35,650 nucleotides of DNA from Sediminimonas sp. GTDB lineage: Bacteria > Pseudomonadota > Alphaproteobacteria > Rhodobacterales > Rhodobacteraceae. The position numbers and the translations under genes were made by a program. The stretch lies in assembly GCF_024637375.1 (NCBI RefSeq), contig NZ_JAGXFK010000057.1:1-35650 (forward strand). Direction: 5' to 3'. The notes under the pieces were generated by a model. That model saw nothing but the letters and a program-made list of their open reading frames with translations. It ran no database searches and was not told where the DNA came from. Shown piece by piece: positions 21,639-29,665 of this stretch (position 1 is the stretch's first letter; each line of letters opens with the position of its first letter).

Positions 21639-21668
21639 CCGGGGGGCCGGCAACGGGCCCCCGGCCTT
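21639..21668 (+). terminator. probable partial terminator after nirS
   Basis: CCGGGGGGCC (21639-21648) and GGGCCCCCGG (21655-21664) form a GC-rich stem with one mismatch and a 6-base loop. It is followed by CCTTT and starts 9 bases after the nirS stop. It would limit read-through into nirE, so that abundant NirS and low d1 enzymes can come from one region. Confidence 0.5.
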
Positions 21669-21786
21669 TCGCACGAGACCCCGCCCGCCACGCAACCGCG
21701 GCAGGCGCAACGCCCCCAACCGCGAAGGACAAGGGACATCGGCGGCGGCGGCGGACGCGCCGCGCGCGACCGGGTGCGCGACGCGC

Positions 21787-21828
21787 TTAACGAAAGTCAA
21801 GGGCGCCGCTCCGCCGCCGCGGCATCCT
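21787..21828 (+). promoter_or_regulatory. FNR/NnrR-type box and -10-like element of nirE
   Basis: TTAACGAAAGTCAA (21787-21800) differs from TTGAC-N4-GTCAA at one base. CATCCT (21823-21828) follows at exactly 22 bases, the same hexamer and spacing as for nirS. The nirE ATG is at 21862. This suggests that nirECF and onward can be transcribed separately from nirS. Confidence 0.75.
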
Positions 21829-21861
21829 GACTCCGACACAGCCGCTCAAGGAGCAAGCCAG

Positions 21862-22692
21862 ATGCGCTTTTCCCCGGACACCCCCGCCACTTGCCACGGG
21901 GCCGCACGCGGCCGGGCCGTGGGCGAGGTTTTTCTTGTCGGGGCCGGACCGGGCGACCCCGATCTGCTGACGGTCAAGGCGCTGCGCCTGATCGGCGCGG
22001 CCGACGTGGTGGTGCACGACCGGCTGGTCAGCCCCGAGATCATGGCGCTGGTGCCTCCCGCCACGCGGCGCGTCGATGTCGGCAAGATGCCGCGCTGCCA
22101 CAAGGTGCCCCAGGAGGAAATCAACGCGCTGCTGGTCGATCTGGCCGGTCAGGGGCTGCGGGTGGTGCGCCTCAAGGGGGGCGATCCGCTGATTTTCGGG
22201 CGCGGCAGCGAAGAGGCGGCGGACCTGCGCGCCGCGGGCATCGCCGTCACCTGCGTGCCCGGCATCACCTCGGCCCAGGGCGCGGCCAGCACCACCGGCG
22301 TGCCGCTCACCCATCGCGGGCTGGCCACCGGCGTGCGCTACGTCACCGGCCACCGGGCCAAGGACGCACCGCTGGACCTGGACTGGACCGGCCTGTCATG
22401 CCCCGACACCACGCTGGTGATCTACATGGGCGCGGCCAACATGGCCGAAATTGCGCGGCAACTGGTGGCGCGCGGGTGCCGGGCGGACATGCCGGTGCTG
22501 GCGATCGCTGCGGCCACCACCGCGCGCGAGCGCCGGGTGCTGTCAACGCTGCGCGACATCCCGGCCGATCTCGACGCCGCGCGGCTGGACGGGCCGATCC
22601 TGTTCGTGGTGGGCGAGGTGGTGTCGCTCTACTCGGCGCTGCCAAGCGCCACCGCGACGGGCGCGCAGGCCGTGGTGGCCGCCGATGCGTAG
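21862..22692 (+). CDS. nirE: NirE, uroporphyrinogen-III C-methyltransferase for heme d1
   Basis: A 276-residue cytoplasmic SUMT that methylates uroporphyrinogen III twice with SAM to give precorrin-2, the entry to the siroheme/heme d1 pathway. Motifs are VFLVGAGPGDPDLLT (about 23-37), ADVVVHDRLVS, VRLKGGDPLIFGRG and CVPGITSAQGAASTTGVPLTHRG. It lacks the CysG dehydrogenase/chelatase part. Its place between nirS and nirC marks it as the dedicated nir isozyme rather than cobA. AAGGAG lies 8 bases before the ATG. The stop overlaps the nirC reading frame by 8 bases. Confidence 0.95.
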   Translation: MRFSPDTPATCHGAARGRAVGEVFLVGAGPGDPDLLTVKALRLIGAADVVVHDRLVSPEIMALVPPATRRVDVGKMPRCHKVPQEEINALLVDLAGQGLRVVRLKGGDPLIFGRGSEEAADLRAAGIAVTCVPGITSAQGAASTTGVPLTHRGLATGVRYVTGHRAKDAPLDLDWTGLSCPDTTLVIYMGAANMAEIARQLVARGCRADMPVLAIAAATTARERRVLSTLRDIPADLDAARLDGPILFVVGEVVSLYSALPSATATGAQAVVAADA

Positions 22693-22999
22693 CCTCGTCG
22701 CAACTACCGTGCTGGCGGCGACAGCCGCCGCCGGCAGCGGGGCGGAGCGCCCCATCGACGCCGCGCGACTGGAACGGCTGGTACGCCACGACTGCGGGTC
22801 GTGCCACGGCATGACGCTCAAAGGCGGGCTGGGCACGCCGCTTACGCCCGATGCGCTGTCGCACACCGATGCCGGGCTGCTGACCGGGATCATCCTCGAC
22901 GGCATCCCCGGCACCCCGATGCCGCCCTGGCGACCGCTGCTGAGCGCGGCCGAGGCGCGCTGGATCGCGAACTATCTGCTTGAAGGAGGCACCGAATGA
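22685..22999 (+). CDS. nirC: NirC, small periplasmic c-type cytochrome
   Basis: A 104-residue monoheme cytochrome with a short signal peptide (MRSLVATTVLAATAAAGSGA) and heme motif CGSCH (37-41). A likely Met ligand lies in GTPMPPW, and the C-terminal helix (AEARWIANYLLEGG) is typical of class I cytochromes. NirC serves as electron mediator for NirS and in d1 maturation. The ATG at 22685 lies inside the end of nirE (8-base overlap), and its stop overlaps the nirF ATG at 22996 (ATGA). Confidence 0.9.
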   Translation: MRSLVATTVLAATAAAGSGAERPIDAARLERLVRHDCGSCHGMTLKGGLGTPLTPDALSHTDAGLLTGIILDGIPGTPMPPWRPLLSAAEARWIANYLLEGGTE

Positions 23000-24279
23000 G
23001 CCCGGCCGCACCCGGTCGCGGGGGCGCTGCCCCCGTCGCGCGATGCGCGACTCCCCCGGAGTATTTCGAGAAAGATGAAGGCCCGGGCACAGGCAGGCTT
23101 CATCTTTCCAGAAATACTCCCGCCGGAGGCGTCCGGCAGTTGCTGCTGATGGTGGCGCTGGTTATTTGCGCGGCGCTCGCGGGGGGCGCCCGGGCGCAGG
23201 CCACGGGCGGGCTGGGCCTGGTGGTCGAACGCGCCGACGGGGCGCTGGTGGTGGTCGATCACACGCGCCGCGAAGCGATCGGTCGCATCGAGGGGCTGGG
23301 CGATCTGAGCCATGCGAGCCTTGTCTATTCCCCGGACGAGCGTTTCGCCTACGTGTTCGGCCGCGATGGCGGGCTGACCAAGGTCGATATCCTCGCGCGC
23401 GCGGTGGTCGGCCGCGTCATGCAGGCGGGCAATTCCATCGGCGGGGCGATCTCGGACGACGGGCGCTACGTGGCGGTGTCGAACTACGAGCCCGGCGGCG
23501 TGCGCGTTTTCGACGCCGACACGCTGGAAATGGTGGCCGACATTCCCACCGGATCGAAAACGGTGGGTCTGGTGGACATCCCCGGCACGCGCTTCGTGTT
23601 CTCATTGTGGGACCGGGGCGAGACGTGGATCGCCGATCTGTCGGCGGAAACGCCCGAGATCACCAGGATCGCCGGCATGGGCGCCAACCCCTACGACGCG
23701 CTGGTGACGGCAAACGGGCGCACCTATATTGCGGGGCTGTTCGGCGCCGACCACCTGAGCGCGCTGGACCTGTGGCAGGACGACCCCCGGCCGCGGCCCA
23801 TCCTGCCCGGCTATGCCGATGGGCGCGAGGGGCTGCCGGTCTACAAGATGCCGCACCTGGAGGGCTGGGCGCTGGCGGGGCGTGAATTCGCCCTGCCCGC
23901 CATGGGCCAGCACGAGGTGTTGTGGGTCGATGCCCGCACGCTCAAGGAAACCGGGCGCACCCCCACTCACGGACAGCCCGTTTTCGCCATGGCACGGCCC
24001 GATGGCCGCCATGTCTGGGTGAACTTCGCACACCCGAAGAACGACACCATCCAGGTGATCGACACGCTGACCAAGCGGGTCGTTCACGAGTTCAAACCCG
24101 GCCCGGGGGTATTGCACATGGAATTCACCCCAAGGGGCCATGAGGTATGGCTGTCGGTACGCGATGCCGACAAGGTGATGGTCTACGATACCGAGACCTT
24201 CGAAAAGCTGGGCGAGATCGATGCGCGCAGCCCTTCGGGCATCTTCTTTACCGCGCGCGCGCACCGCACGGGGCTTTGA
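22996..24279 (+). CDS. nirF: NirF, heme d1 biosynthesis protein, with repeat-derived N-terminal insertion
   Basis: NirF is a d1-type beta-propeller protein that acts late in heme d1 synthesis. The body (from about codon 70) has GLGLVVERADGALVVVDHTR, YSPDERFAYVFGRDGG, NSIGGAISDDGRYVAVSNYEP and GVLHMEFTPRGHEVWLSVRD, as in NirF. The ATG at 22996 has AAGGAGG 6 bases upstream and overlaps the nirC stop, so it is the expected native start. But codons 9-47 are made of two inverted palindromic repeats (23020-23137). A signal-peptide-like stretch LLLMVALVICAALAGGARAQ begins only at codon 49. The frame stays open through the insertion. An alternative start is TTG 23140, with GGAGG 10 bases upstream supplied by the repeat, or ATG 23149. 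The product is 427 residues with the long start, about 376-379 otherwise. Confidence 0.9.
   Translation: MSPAAPGRGGAAPVARCATPPEYFEKDEGPGTGRLHLSRNTPAGGVRQLLLMVALVICAALAGGARAQATGGLGLVVERADGALVVVDHTRREAIGRIEGLGDLSHASLVYSPDERFAYVFGRDGGLTKVDILARAVVGRVMQAGNSIGGAISDDGRYVAVSNYEPGGVRVFDADTLEMVADIPTGSKTVGLVDIPGTRFVFSLWDRGETWIADLSAETPEITRIAGMGANPYDALVTANGRTYIAGLFGADHLSALDLWQDDPRPRPILPGYADGREGLPVYKMPHLEGWALAGREFALPAMGQHEVLWVDARTLKETGRTPTHGQPVFAMARPDGRHVWVNFAHPKNDTIQVIDTLTKRVVHEFKPGPGVLHMEFTPRGHEVWLSVRDADKVMVYDTETFEKLGEIDARSPSGIFFTARAHRTGL
23020..23080 (+). repeat. palindromic intergenic repeat, copy C (inside 5' end of nirF)
   Basis: The head GGGGGCGCTGCCCCCGTCGC and tail CTCCCCCGGAGTATTT-cga-GAAAGATGAAG are shared with copy A. 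The middle differs. It lies in frame in nirF, starting 24 bases after the ATG. Confidence 0.88.
23098..23137 (-). repeat. palindromic intergenic repeat, copy D (inverted, inside 5' end of nirF)
   Basis: The reverse complement is identical over 40 bases to copy B at 9970-10009. Its tail faces the tail of copy C across 17 bases, and 18 of the 20 terminal bases pair (23061-23080 with 23098-23117), giving a large hairpin in the nirF mRNA. Confidence 0.88.
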
Positions 24280-24282
24280 GGG

Positions 24283-25275
24283 ATGGACCGCTTCGCCGAT
24301 CCCGTCGACCGGGCGCTGCTCAACGACTGGCAGCGCGGCTTTCCGGTCACCTTCCGGCCCTTCGGCGCGCTGGCGCAGCAGCTTGGCACGAGCGAAAGCG
24401 ACGTGATCGCCCGGCTGCGCGCCAAGCGGGCGGCGGGACAGATCACCCGCGTCGGCGCGACGGTCGCGCCCAACACAATCGCCGCCAGCACGCTGGCCGC
24501 CGTCGCCGCGCCCGAGCATCTGGTGGAGGAGGTGGCGCAGATCATCGCGGCAGAGCCGGGCGTGAACCATTCCTACCTGCGCGAGCACGACTGGAACCTG
24601 TGGTTCGTCGTCACCGGCCCGGACCGGGCGCATGTCGCCGCCACGCTGGCAAGGATCGGCGCGCAGAGTGGGTTGCGGGTGCTCGACCTGCCGCTGGTGC
24701 GGCCCTTCAACTTGGACCTGGGCTTTGACCTGCGCGGCGGCGGGGTCGACGCGGCGCAGGCCGTGCCGCCGCCCGACACCGGCCAACTGCGCCCGGGCGA
24801 CCGCGCCCTGCTGCAGGCGCTGACGCACGGCCTGCCGTTGCAGGCGCGGCCCTACCTGGCGCTGGCCACGCGGCTGGGCCGCGACGTGAACGATGTCATG
24901 GCGCGCATCCGGGCGCTTTGCGCGGCGCGCGTCATCAGCCGGTTCGGCATCATCGTGCGCCACCGCGCCCTGGGCTGGCGTTCCAACGCGATGGTGGTGT
25001 GGGACTTGCCCCATGACGCGATCACGCGCGCCGGGCCGCTTCTGGCCGCGCAACCGGGCGTGACGCTGTGCTACGAGCGCCGCCCGGCCAAAGGTGTGTG
25101 GCCCTATCGGCTCTATTCGATGATTCACGCCCGCAACCGGGCCGAAGCGCTGGCGCATATCGACGCCGCCGCGGCCCTGCCGGCGCTGCGGGACGTGCCG
25201 CACCTGGCGCTGTTTTCCAGCCGCTGCTTCAAGCAGACCGGCGCCATGGTGGCCGCGGAAAGGACACGCGCATGA
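24283..25275 (+). CDS. nirDL: NirDL fusion, siroheme decarboxylase subunit
   Basis: A 330-residue fusion of two Lrp/AsnC-like siroheme decarboxylase modules, as in Paracoccus. The NirD-like half (1 to about 160) has an HTH-like start (DRALLNDWQRGFPVTFRPF) and HSYLREHDWNLWFVVTGPD. The NirL-like half (about 170-330) has RALLQALTHGLPLQARPYLA, RFGIIVRH, LCYERRPAKGVWPYRLYSMI and SSRCFKQTG. With NirG and NirH it removes the acetate carboxyls at C12 and C18 of siroheme to give didecarboxysiroheme. It starts 3 bases after nirF and overlaps nirG by 4 bases (ATGA). Confidence 0.92.
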   Translation: MDRFADPVDRALLNDWQRGFPVTFRPFGALAQQLGTSESDVIARLRAKRAAGQITRVGATVAPNTIAASTLAAVAAPEHLVEEVAQIIAAEPGVNHSYLREHDWNLWFVVTGPDRAHVAATLARIGAQSGLRVLDLPLVRPFNLDLGFDLRGGGVDAAQAVPPPDTGQLRPGDRALLQALTHGLPLQARPYLALATRLGRDVNDVMARIRALCAARVISRFGIIVRHRALGWRSNAMVVWDLPHDAITRAGPLLAAQPGVTLCYERRPAKGVWPYRLYSMIHARNRAEALAHIDAAAALPALRDVPHLALFSSRCFKQTGAMVAAERTRA

Positions 25276-25721
25276 CCCTTGATGCCACCGATCGGCTGAT
25301 CCTCAATCGCCTGCAGGAGGGCCTGCCGATTGCGCCCGACCCGTTCGGGACCGTGGCGGGGGAACTGGGGCTGGACACGACCGACCTGATCGCCCGGCTG
25401 GCGCGGATGAAGGCCGCGCGCGTGATCACCCGGTTCGGCCCGTTCTTCGATGCCAGCGCCATGGGCGGGGCGTTCTGCCTGTGCGCAATGGCGGTGCCGG
25501 CGGACGAATTTGAGGCGGTCATGACAAAAGTCAATGCCTACAGCCAGGTGGCGCACAATTATCAGCGCGACCACTGGCTCAACATGTGGTTCGTCCTGGC
25601 AACCGAAACCGAGGACGAGATCGGGTCGGTGGCCGCGTCCCTTGCCCGGGAAACGGGGTACGATGTGCTCCGTTTCCCAAAACTCAGGGAATTCTTCATT
25701 GGCTTCAGGGTCGCCGCATGA
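25272..25721 (+). CDS. nirG: NirG, siroheme decarboxylase subunit
   Basis: A 149-residue Lrp/AsnC-like module closest to the NirD half: TDRLILNRLQEGLPIAPDPF, ARVITRFGPFFDASAMGG, and HNYQRDHWLNMWFVLATETE, which parallels REHDWNLWFVV in NirDL. It ends in FPKLREFFIGFRV. The HTH-like part most likely serves as a structural domain rather than binding DNA, as in characterised siroheme decarboxylases. The ATG at 25272 overlaps the nirDL stop, and its own stop overlaps nirH (ATGA). Confidence 0.92.
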   Translation: MTLDATDRLILNRLQEGLPIAPDPFGTVAGELGLDTTDLIARLARMKAARVITRFGPFFDASAMGGAFCLCAMAVPADEFEAVMTKVNAYSQVAHNYQRDHWLNMWFVLATETEDEIGSVAASLARETGYDVLRFPKLREFFIGFRVAA

Positions 25722-26206
25722 GCATCGACGCCACCGATCGCCGCATCATCGCCGCCACCCAGGCCGGCCTGCCGCTGGTGCCCGAGCCATATGCGGCGGT
25801 TGCCGCGGGGCTGAGCCTGCCCGAGGCCGAGTTGTGCGAACGGCTGCGCAGCCTTCAGGCGCGCGGCGTCATTCGTCGTATCGCCGCGGCGCCCGACCAC
25901 TATGCCCTGGGGCTGGTGGCCAACGGCATGTCGGTCTGGGATGTGGACGACGCGCAGGTAGGCGCCCTGGGGGCGCGGGTGGGCGCGCTGGATTGCGTCA
26001 GTCACTGCTACGAGCGCCCGCGCGCCCTGCCCGACTGGCCCTACAACCTGTTCGCGATGATCCACGGGACCAGCCGCCATGAGGTCGAGCAAAAGCGCGC
26101 GCAAATCTCCGCGCTGCTCGGCGATGCCTGCCGGGGCGGAGATATCCTCTATTCCACGCGCATCCTCAAGAAAACCGGGCTGCGTCTGCGGCCCAAGGAG
26201 GGCTGA
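25718..26206 (+). CDS. nirH: NirH, siroheme decarboxylase subunit
   Basis: A 162-residue module closest to the NirL half: [60 protein letters not shown] and [15 protein letters not shown]. The CYER-x6-WPYxL pattern matches the second half of NirDL. The set thus holds two NirD/G-type and two NirL/H-type modules. The ATG at 25718 overlaps the nirG stop. The nirJ ATG follows its stop by one base. Confidence 0.92.
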   Translation: MSIDATDRRIIAATQAGLPLVPEPYAAVAAGLSLPEAELCERLRSLQARGVIRRIAAAPDHYALGLVANGMSVWDVDDAQVGALGARVGALDCVSHCYERPRALPDWPYNLFAMIHGTSRHEVEQKRAQISALLGDACRGGDILYSTRILKKTGLRLRPKEG

Positions 26207-26207
26207 G

Positions 26208-27422
26208 ATGTTCCGCCTCACCGACTACATGCAACAACTGATCACACCCACGCCGCCGCCGCGCCCGCGCGCGGCCGCGACCGTCAGGCCGGTGGTGATC
26301 TGGAACCTTACCCGGCGCTGCAACCTGCGTTGCCGGCACTGCTATACCGTTTCTGCCGACGTGGATTTCCCCGGTGAGCTGTCGCACGACCAGGCGTTGG
26401 CAACGCTCGACGATCTGGGCGATTTCGGCGTGCCTGCGCTGATCCTGTCGGGGGGCGAGCCGCTGGACAGGTTCGACTTCTTCGATCTGGCCCGGGCGGC
26501 GCGGCCCAAGGTGCGGATGCTGGCGCTGTCCACCAACGGCACGAAGATACACGGGCAGACCGCCGACCGCGTGGCCGAGATCGGCTTCGAATATGTCGGC
26601 ATCTCCATCGACGGTATCGGCGCCACCAACGACTGGTTCCGCGGCGTCGACGGCGCCTTCAACGACGCGGTGCGGGGGGTGCGCGAATGCAGGGCGCGCG
26701 GCATCAAGGTGGGGCTGCGATTCACGCTGACGCGCGACAATGCCGGGCAACTGCCAGACCTGCTGCGGCTGTGCGACGACGAAGGCGTGGACAAGTTCTA
26801 CCTGTCGCACCTCGTCTACGCGGGCCGTGGCGACAAGAACCGCGGCGAGGATGCGGTACACGATCACACGCGCGCGGCGCTCGATACGCTGATCGCGCGG
26901 GGCTGGCAGGCAGCGACGGGGCAGGCGCCGCTCGACATCGTCACCGGCAACAACGATGCCGATGCCGTCTACCTGCTGCGTTGGGCCGAACGGCATTTCG
27001 ATGCGGCCAGCGTGGCGCATCTGCGCGCGCACATGCAAGCATGGGGCGGCAATTCCTCCGGCCTGGGGGTGGCCAATATCGACACGCTGGGGCGGGTCCA
27101 CCCCGATACCTACTGGTCGGACTACACCGTCGGCAACGTCAAGACGGCGCGGTTTTCCGATCTGTGGACGGGCGACGACCCGATGCTGGCCCATTTGCGC
27201 CGCCGCCCCCGCCCGCTCAAGGGGCGCTGCGGGGCCTGCGCCTACCGGTCGGTGTGCGGCGGCAATACCCGCATCCGCGCGCTGCAACTGACCGGCGATC
27301 CCTGGGCCGAGGACCCGGCGTGCTACCTCGACAACGCCGAGATCGGCCTGCCCGAGGCCGACCGGCTGACCGTCACGCCATTCCGGGGGAAACGCCATGA
27401 TCCGGCGCACCGTTTTCAGTAG
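26208..27422 (+). CDS. nirJ: NirJ, radical SAM enzyme of heme d1 synthesis
   Basis: A 404-residue radical SAM protein that removes the C3 and C8 propionate side chains of didecarboxysiroheme. The 4Fe-4S/SAM motif is CNLRCRHC (Cys38, Cys42, Cys45). Then come [23 protein letters not shown] and [10 protein letters not shown]. The C-terminal SPASM-like cysteines are [12 protein letters not shown] and a further Cys in DPACYLDN, which bind an extra cluster. ATG 26208 has AAGGAGG upstream; the open frame before it overlaps nirH and is not used. The last 26 bases overlap nirN. Confidence 0.95.
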   Translation: MFRLTDYMQQLITPTPPPRPRAAATVRPVVIWNLTRRCNLRCRHCYTVSADVDFPGELSHDQALATLDDLGDFGVPALILSGGEPLDRFDFFDLARAARPKVRMLALSTNGTKIHGQTADRVAEIGFEYVGISIDGIGATNDWFRGVDGAFNDAVRGVRECRARGIKVGLRFTLTRDNAGQLPDLLRLCDDEGVDKFYLSHLVYAGRGDKNRGEDAVHDHTRAALDTLIARGWQAATGQAPLDIVTGNNDADAVYLLRWAERHFDAASVAHLRAHMQAWGGNSSGLGVANIDTLGRVHPDTYWSDYTVGNVKTARFSDLWTGDDPMLAHLRRRPRPLKGRCGACAYRSVCGGNTRIRALQLTGDPWAEDPACYLDNAEIGLPEADRLTVTPFRGKRHDPAHRFQ

Positions 27423-28965
27423 CGCGCTGGCGCTGGCCGGGGCGCTGGCCCTGTCGCCGGCGGCGCAGGCGGGGCCGGGGGCGGCGGCGCTTTACCGCGA
27501 TCATTGTGCCGAATGCCATGCCAAAAGCCGCCTGGGCGGCACCGGGCCGGCGCTGATTCCGCAAACGCTGAAACGCATGCGCGGGCCGAAGGTGGCGCAG
27601 GTCATCGCCAGGGGGCGCGCGGCCACGCAGATGCCCGGCTTTGCCGACACGCTGAGCGAATCCGAGATAGCCGACCTGGCCGCCTACCTGGAAGCCCCGC
27701 TGGCGCAGGTGCCGGAATGGGGGGCGCAAGAGATTGCCGGGACGCGCACGCTCGACCCCGGATATGCGCCGGCCGCCGCACCGTTGTTCAAGGCCGACCC
27801 GCTGAATATCACGCTGGTGGTGGAAACCGGCGATCATCATGTCAGCGTGCTGGACGGCGATACCTTCAAGGTGCTCGACCGTTTCGCGACCCCCTTCGCC
27901 GTACATGGCGGGCCGAAATTCAGCCCCGGGGGGCGCTTTGTCTTCATCATGTCGCGCGACGGCTGGGTGCAGAAATACGATATCTGGTCGCTGCAAGAGG
28001 TCGGCCGCGTGCGCGCCGGGCTCAACAGCCGCAACATCGCCATCAGCCGCGACGGCAAGTGGCTGGCAGTGGCCAACTACCTGCCGATGACGCTGACGAT
28101 CCTGTCCACCGCTGACCTGGGCGTGAAAAGGGTGATGCCGGTGGTGGGCAAGAGCGGGCGCAAGAGCCGTGTCTCGGCCGTCTACCAGGCGCCGCCGCGC
28201 GACAGCTTCATCCTGGCACTCAAGGACGTGCCGGAAATCTGGGAAGTGGCCACAGACCCCAACGCCGACCCGGTCTACGAGGGGTTCGTGCATTCGCGCG
28301 AAAAGGGGATGGTCGAGGCGCTGCCATCCTCGCAGGGGCTGTTCGCGCGCCGACGGATCATGCTGGGCCAGCCGCTCGATGACTTCTTCTTCACCGACGA
28401 CTACCGCAACCTTGTAGGCGCGGCACGGGACTCTGGGCGCGCGGTGGTGGTCAACCTCAATGTCGGCCGCGAGATCGCAGACCTGCCGCTGCCGGGGATG
28501 CCGCATCTGGGGTCGGGCATCTCGTGGCGGCGCGCCGGCCGGCGGGTGATGGCCACGCCGCACCTGCGCGAGGGGATGCTTTCGGTGATCGACACCGAAA
28601 CCTGGAAACCGGTGACCACAATCGAAACCAAAGGCCCGGGATTTTTCCTTAGAAGCCACGAGAACACGCCCTACCTGTGGGCCGATGTCTTTTTCGGGCC
28701 GAACCGCGACGCGATGCATGTGATCGACAAGCAGAGCCTCGATATCGTCAAGACCCTGCGGCCGGTGCCTGGGGCGACGGTGGCACATGTGGAGTTCACC
28801 CGCGACGGCAGCCACGCGCTGGTCTCGGTGTGGGAAGACGACGGCGCGGTGATCGTCTACGATGCCGCCACGCTGACGGAAGTCACCCGCCTGCCGATGC
28901 GCAAACCCTCGGGGAAATACAATGTCTTCAACAAGATCACCTTCTCGGAAGGCACCAGCCACTGA
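27397..28965 (+). CDS. nirN: NirN, dihydro-heme d1 dehydrogenase (NirS-like cytochrome)
   Basis: A 522-residue periplasmic NirS paralogue. It has a signal peptide ([20 protein letters not shown], cleavage near AQA-GP), heme c motif CAECH (37-41) and a d1-binding propeller with [20 protein letters not shown]. The C-terminal end [15 protein letters not shown] resembles the NirS C-terminus. NirN introduces the last acrylate double bond of heme d1 and helps hand it to NirS. It starts within nirJ (26-base overlap). It contains the start of the downstream CbiX-like gene in its last 44 bases. Confidence 0.95.
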   Translation: MIRRTVFSSALALAGALALSPAAQAGPGAAALYRDHCAECHAKSRLGGTGPALIPQTLKRMRGPKVAQVIARGRAATQMPGFADTLSESEIADLAAYLEAPLAQVPEWGAQEIAGTRTLDPGYAPAAAPLFKADPLNITLVVETGDHHVSVLDGDTFKVLDRFATPFAVHGGPKFSPGGRFVFIMSRDGWVQKYDIWSLQEVGRVRAGLNSRNIAISRDGKWLAVANYLPMTLTILSTADLGVKRVMPVVGKSGRKSRVSAVYQAPPRDSFILALKDVPEIWEVATDPNADPVYEGFVHSREKGMVEALPSSQGLFARRRIMLGQPLDDFFFTDDYRNLVGAARDSGRAVVVNLNVGREIADLPLPGMPHLGSGISWRRAGRRVMATPHLREGMLSVIDTETWKPVTTIETKGPGFFLRSHENTPYLWADVFFGPNRDAMHVIDKQSLDIVKTLRPVPGATVAHVEFTRDGSHALVSVWEDDGAVIVYDAATLTEVTRLPMRKPSGKYNVFNKITFSEGTSH

Positions 28966-29665
28966 CCCCGCCGCCATCGTGGTAAGCCACGGCCAGCCCG
29001 GCGATCCCGACCCGGCCGAAGCGACACTGGCGGCGTTCGCAGCGCAGGTGGCGCACGCCCTGCCCGGCTGGCATGTGGGTTCGGCCACGCTGGCAAGGGA
29101 AGGCGCACTCGACGCCGCGCTTGCGGCGGCCGGGTCGGCGCCGCTGGTCTATCCGCTGTTCATGACCGAGGGCTGGTTCACCGGCGACAACCTGCGCGCC
29201 CGCCTCGCCACCGCCCCCGACGCGCGGCTGCTGCGCCCGTTGGGCGTGTCGCCCGACCTGCCGGCGCTGGCCGCCGATCTGCTGCGCGAGGTGCTGGCGC
29301 GCCAGGGCTGGCAGGCAGAGACGGCGCAATTGCTCATCGCCGGGCACGGGTCGGGGCGCAGCCCCAATTCGGCGCGCGACACGCGCGCCTTCGCGCAAGG
29401 CTTGGGCGAACGTCTGCCGCTCGCCGAGGTACGCGTGGGCTTCATCGAGGAGCCGCCCTTCCTGGCCGACGCCGCCGCCGGGATGGGGACGCAAGCGATC
29501 TGCCTGCCGTTCTTTGCCGCCCGCGGCGGGCATGTGACGGGCGATATCCCCGAGGCGCTCGACAAGGCGGGTTTTCAGGGGCCGCGGCTCGACCCGATCG
29601 GCTGCGCCGCGGGCGTGCCGGAACTGGTGGCGCGGGCGCTGGAAAGCGCGCGGGTGGCGACATGA
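28922..29665 (+). CDS. CbiX/SirB-like chelatase family protein in the nir operon
   Basis: A 247-residue soluble protein with two CbiX-type halves. Each half has an HG motif: IVVSHGQPGDP (His23) and LLIAGHGSGRSPNSARDT (His142). The second metal-binding His motif is kept only in the second half (RGGHVTGDIPEAL, His204); the first half has EGWFTGDNL, with Trp in that place. Thus one active site is likely. CbiX and SirB proteins insert Co or Fe into sirohydrochlorin. Here, next to a NirE lacking chelatase activity, a role in making siroheme for heme d1 is a fair inference. The ATG at 28922 has GGGGAAA upstream and lies 44 bases inside nirN. The stop overlaps the next gene (ATGA). Confidence 0.8.
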   Translation: MSSTRSPSRKAPATDPAAIVVSHGQPGDPDPAEATLAAFAAQVAHALPGWHVGSATLAREGALDAALAAAGSAPLVYPLFMTEGWFTGDNLRARLATAPDARLLRPLGVSPDLPALAADLLREVLARQGWQAETAQLLIAGHGSGRSPNSARDTRAFAQGLGERLPLAEVRVGFIEEPPFLADAAAGMGTQAICLPFFAARGGHVTGDIPEALDKAGFQGPRLDPIGCAAGVPELVARALESARVAT

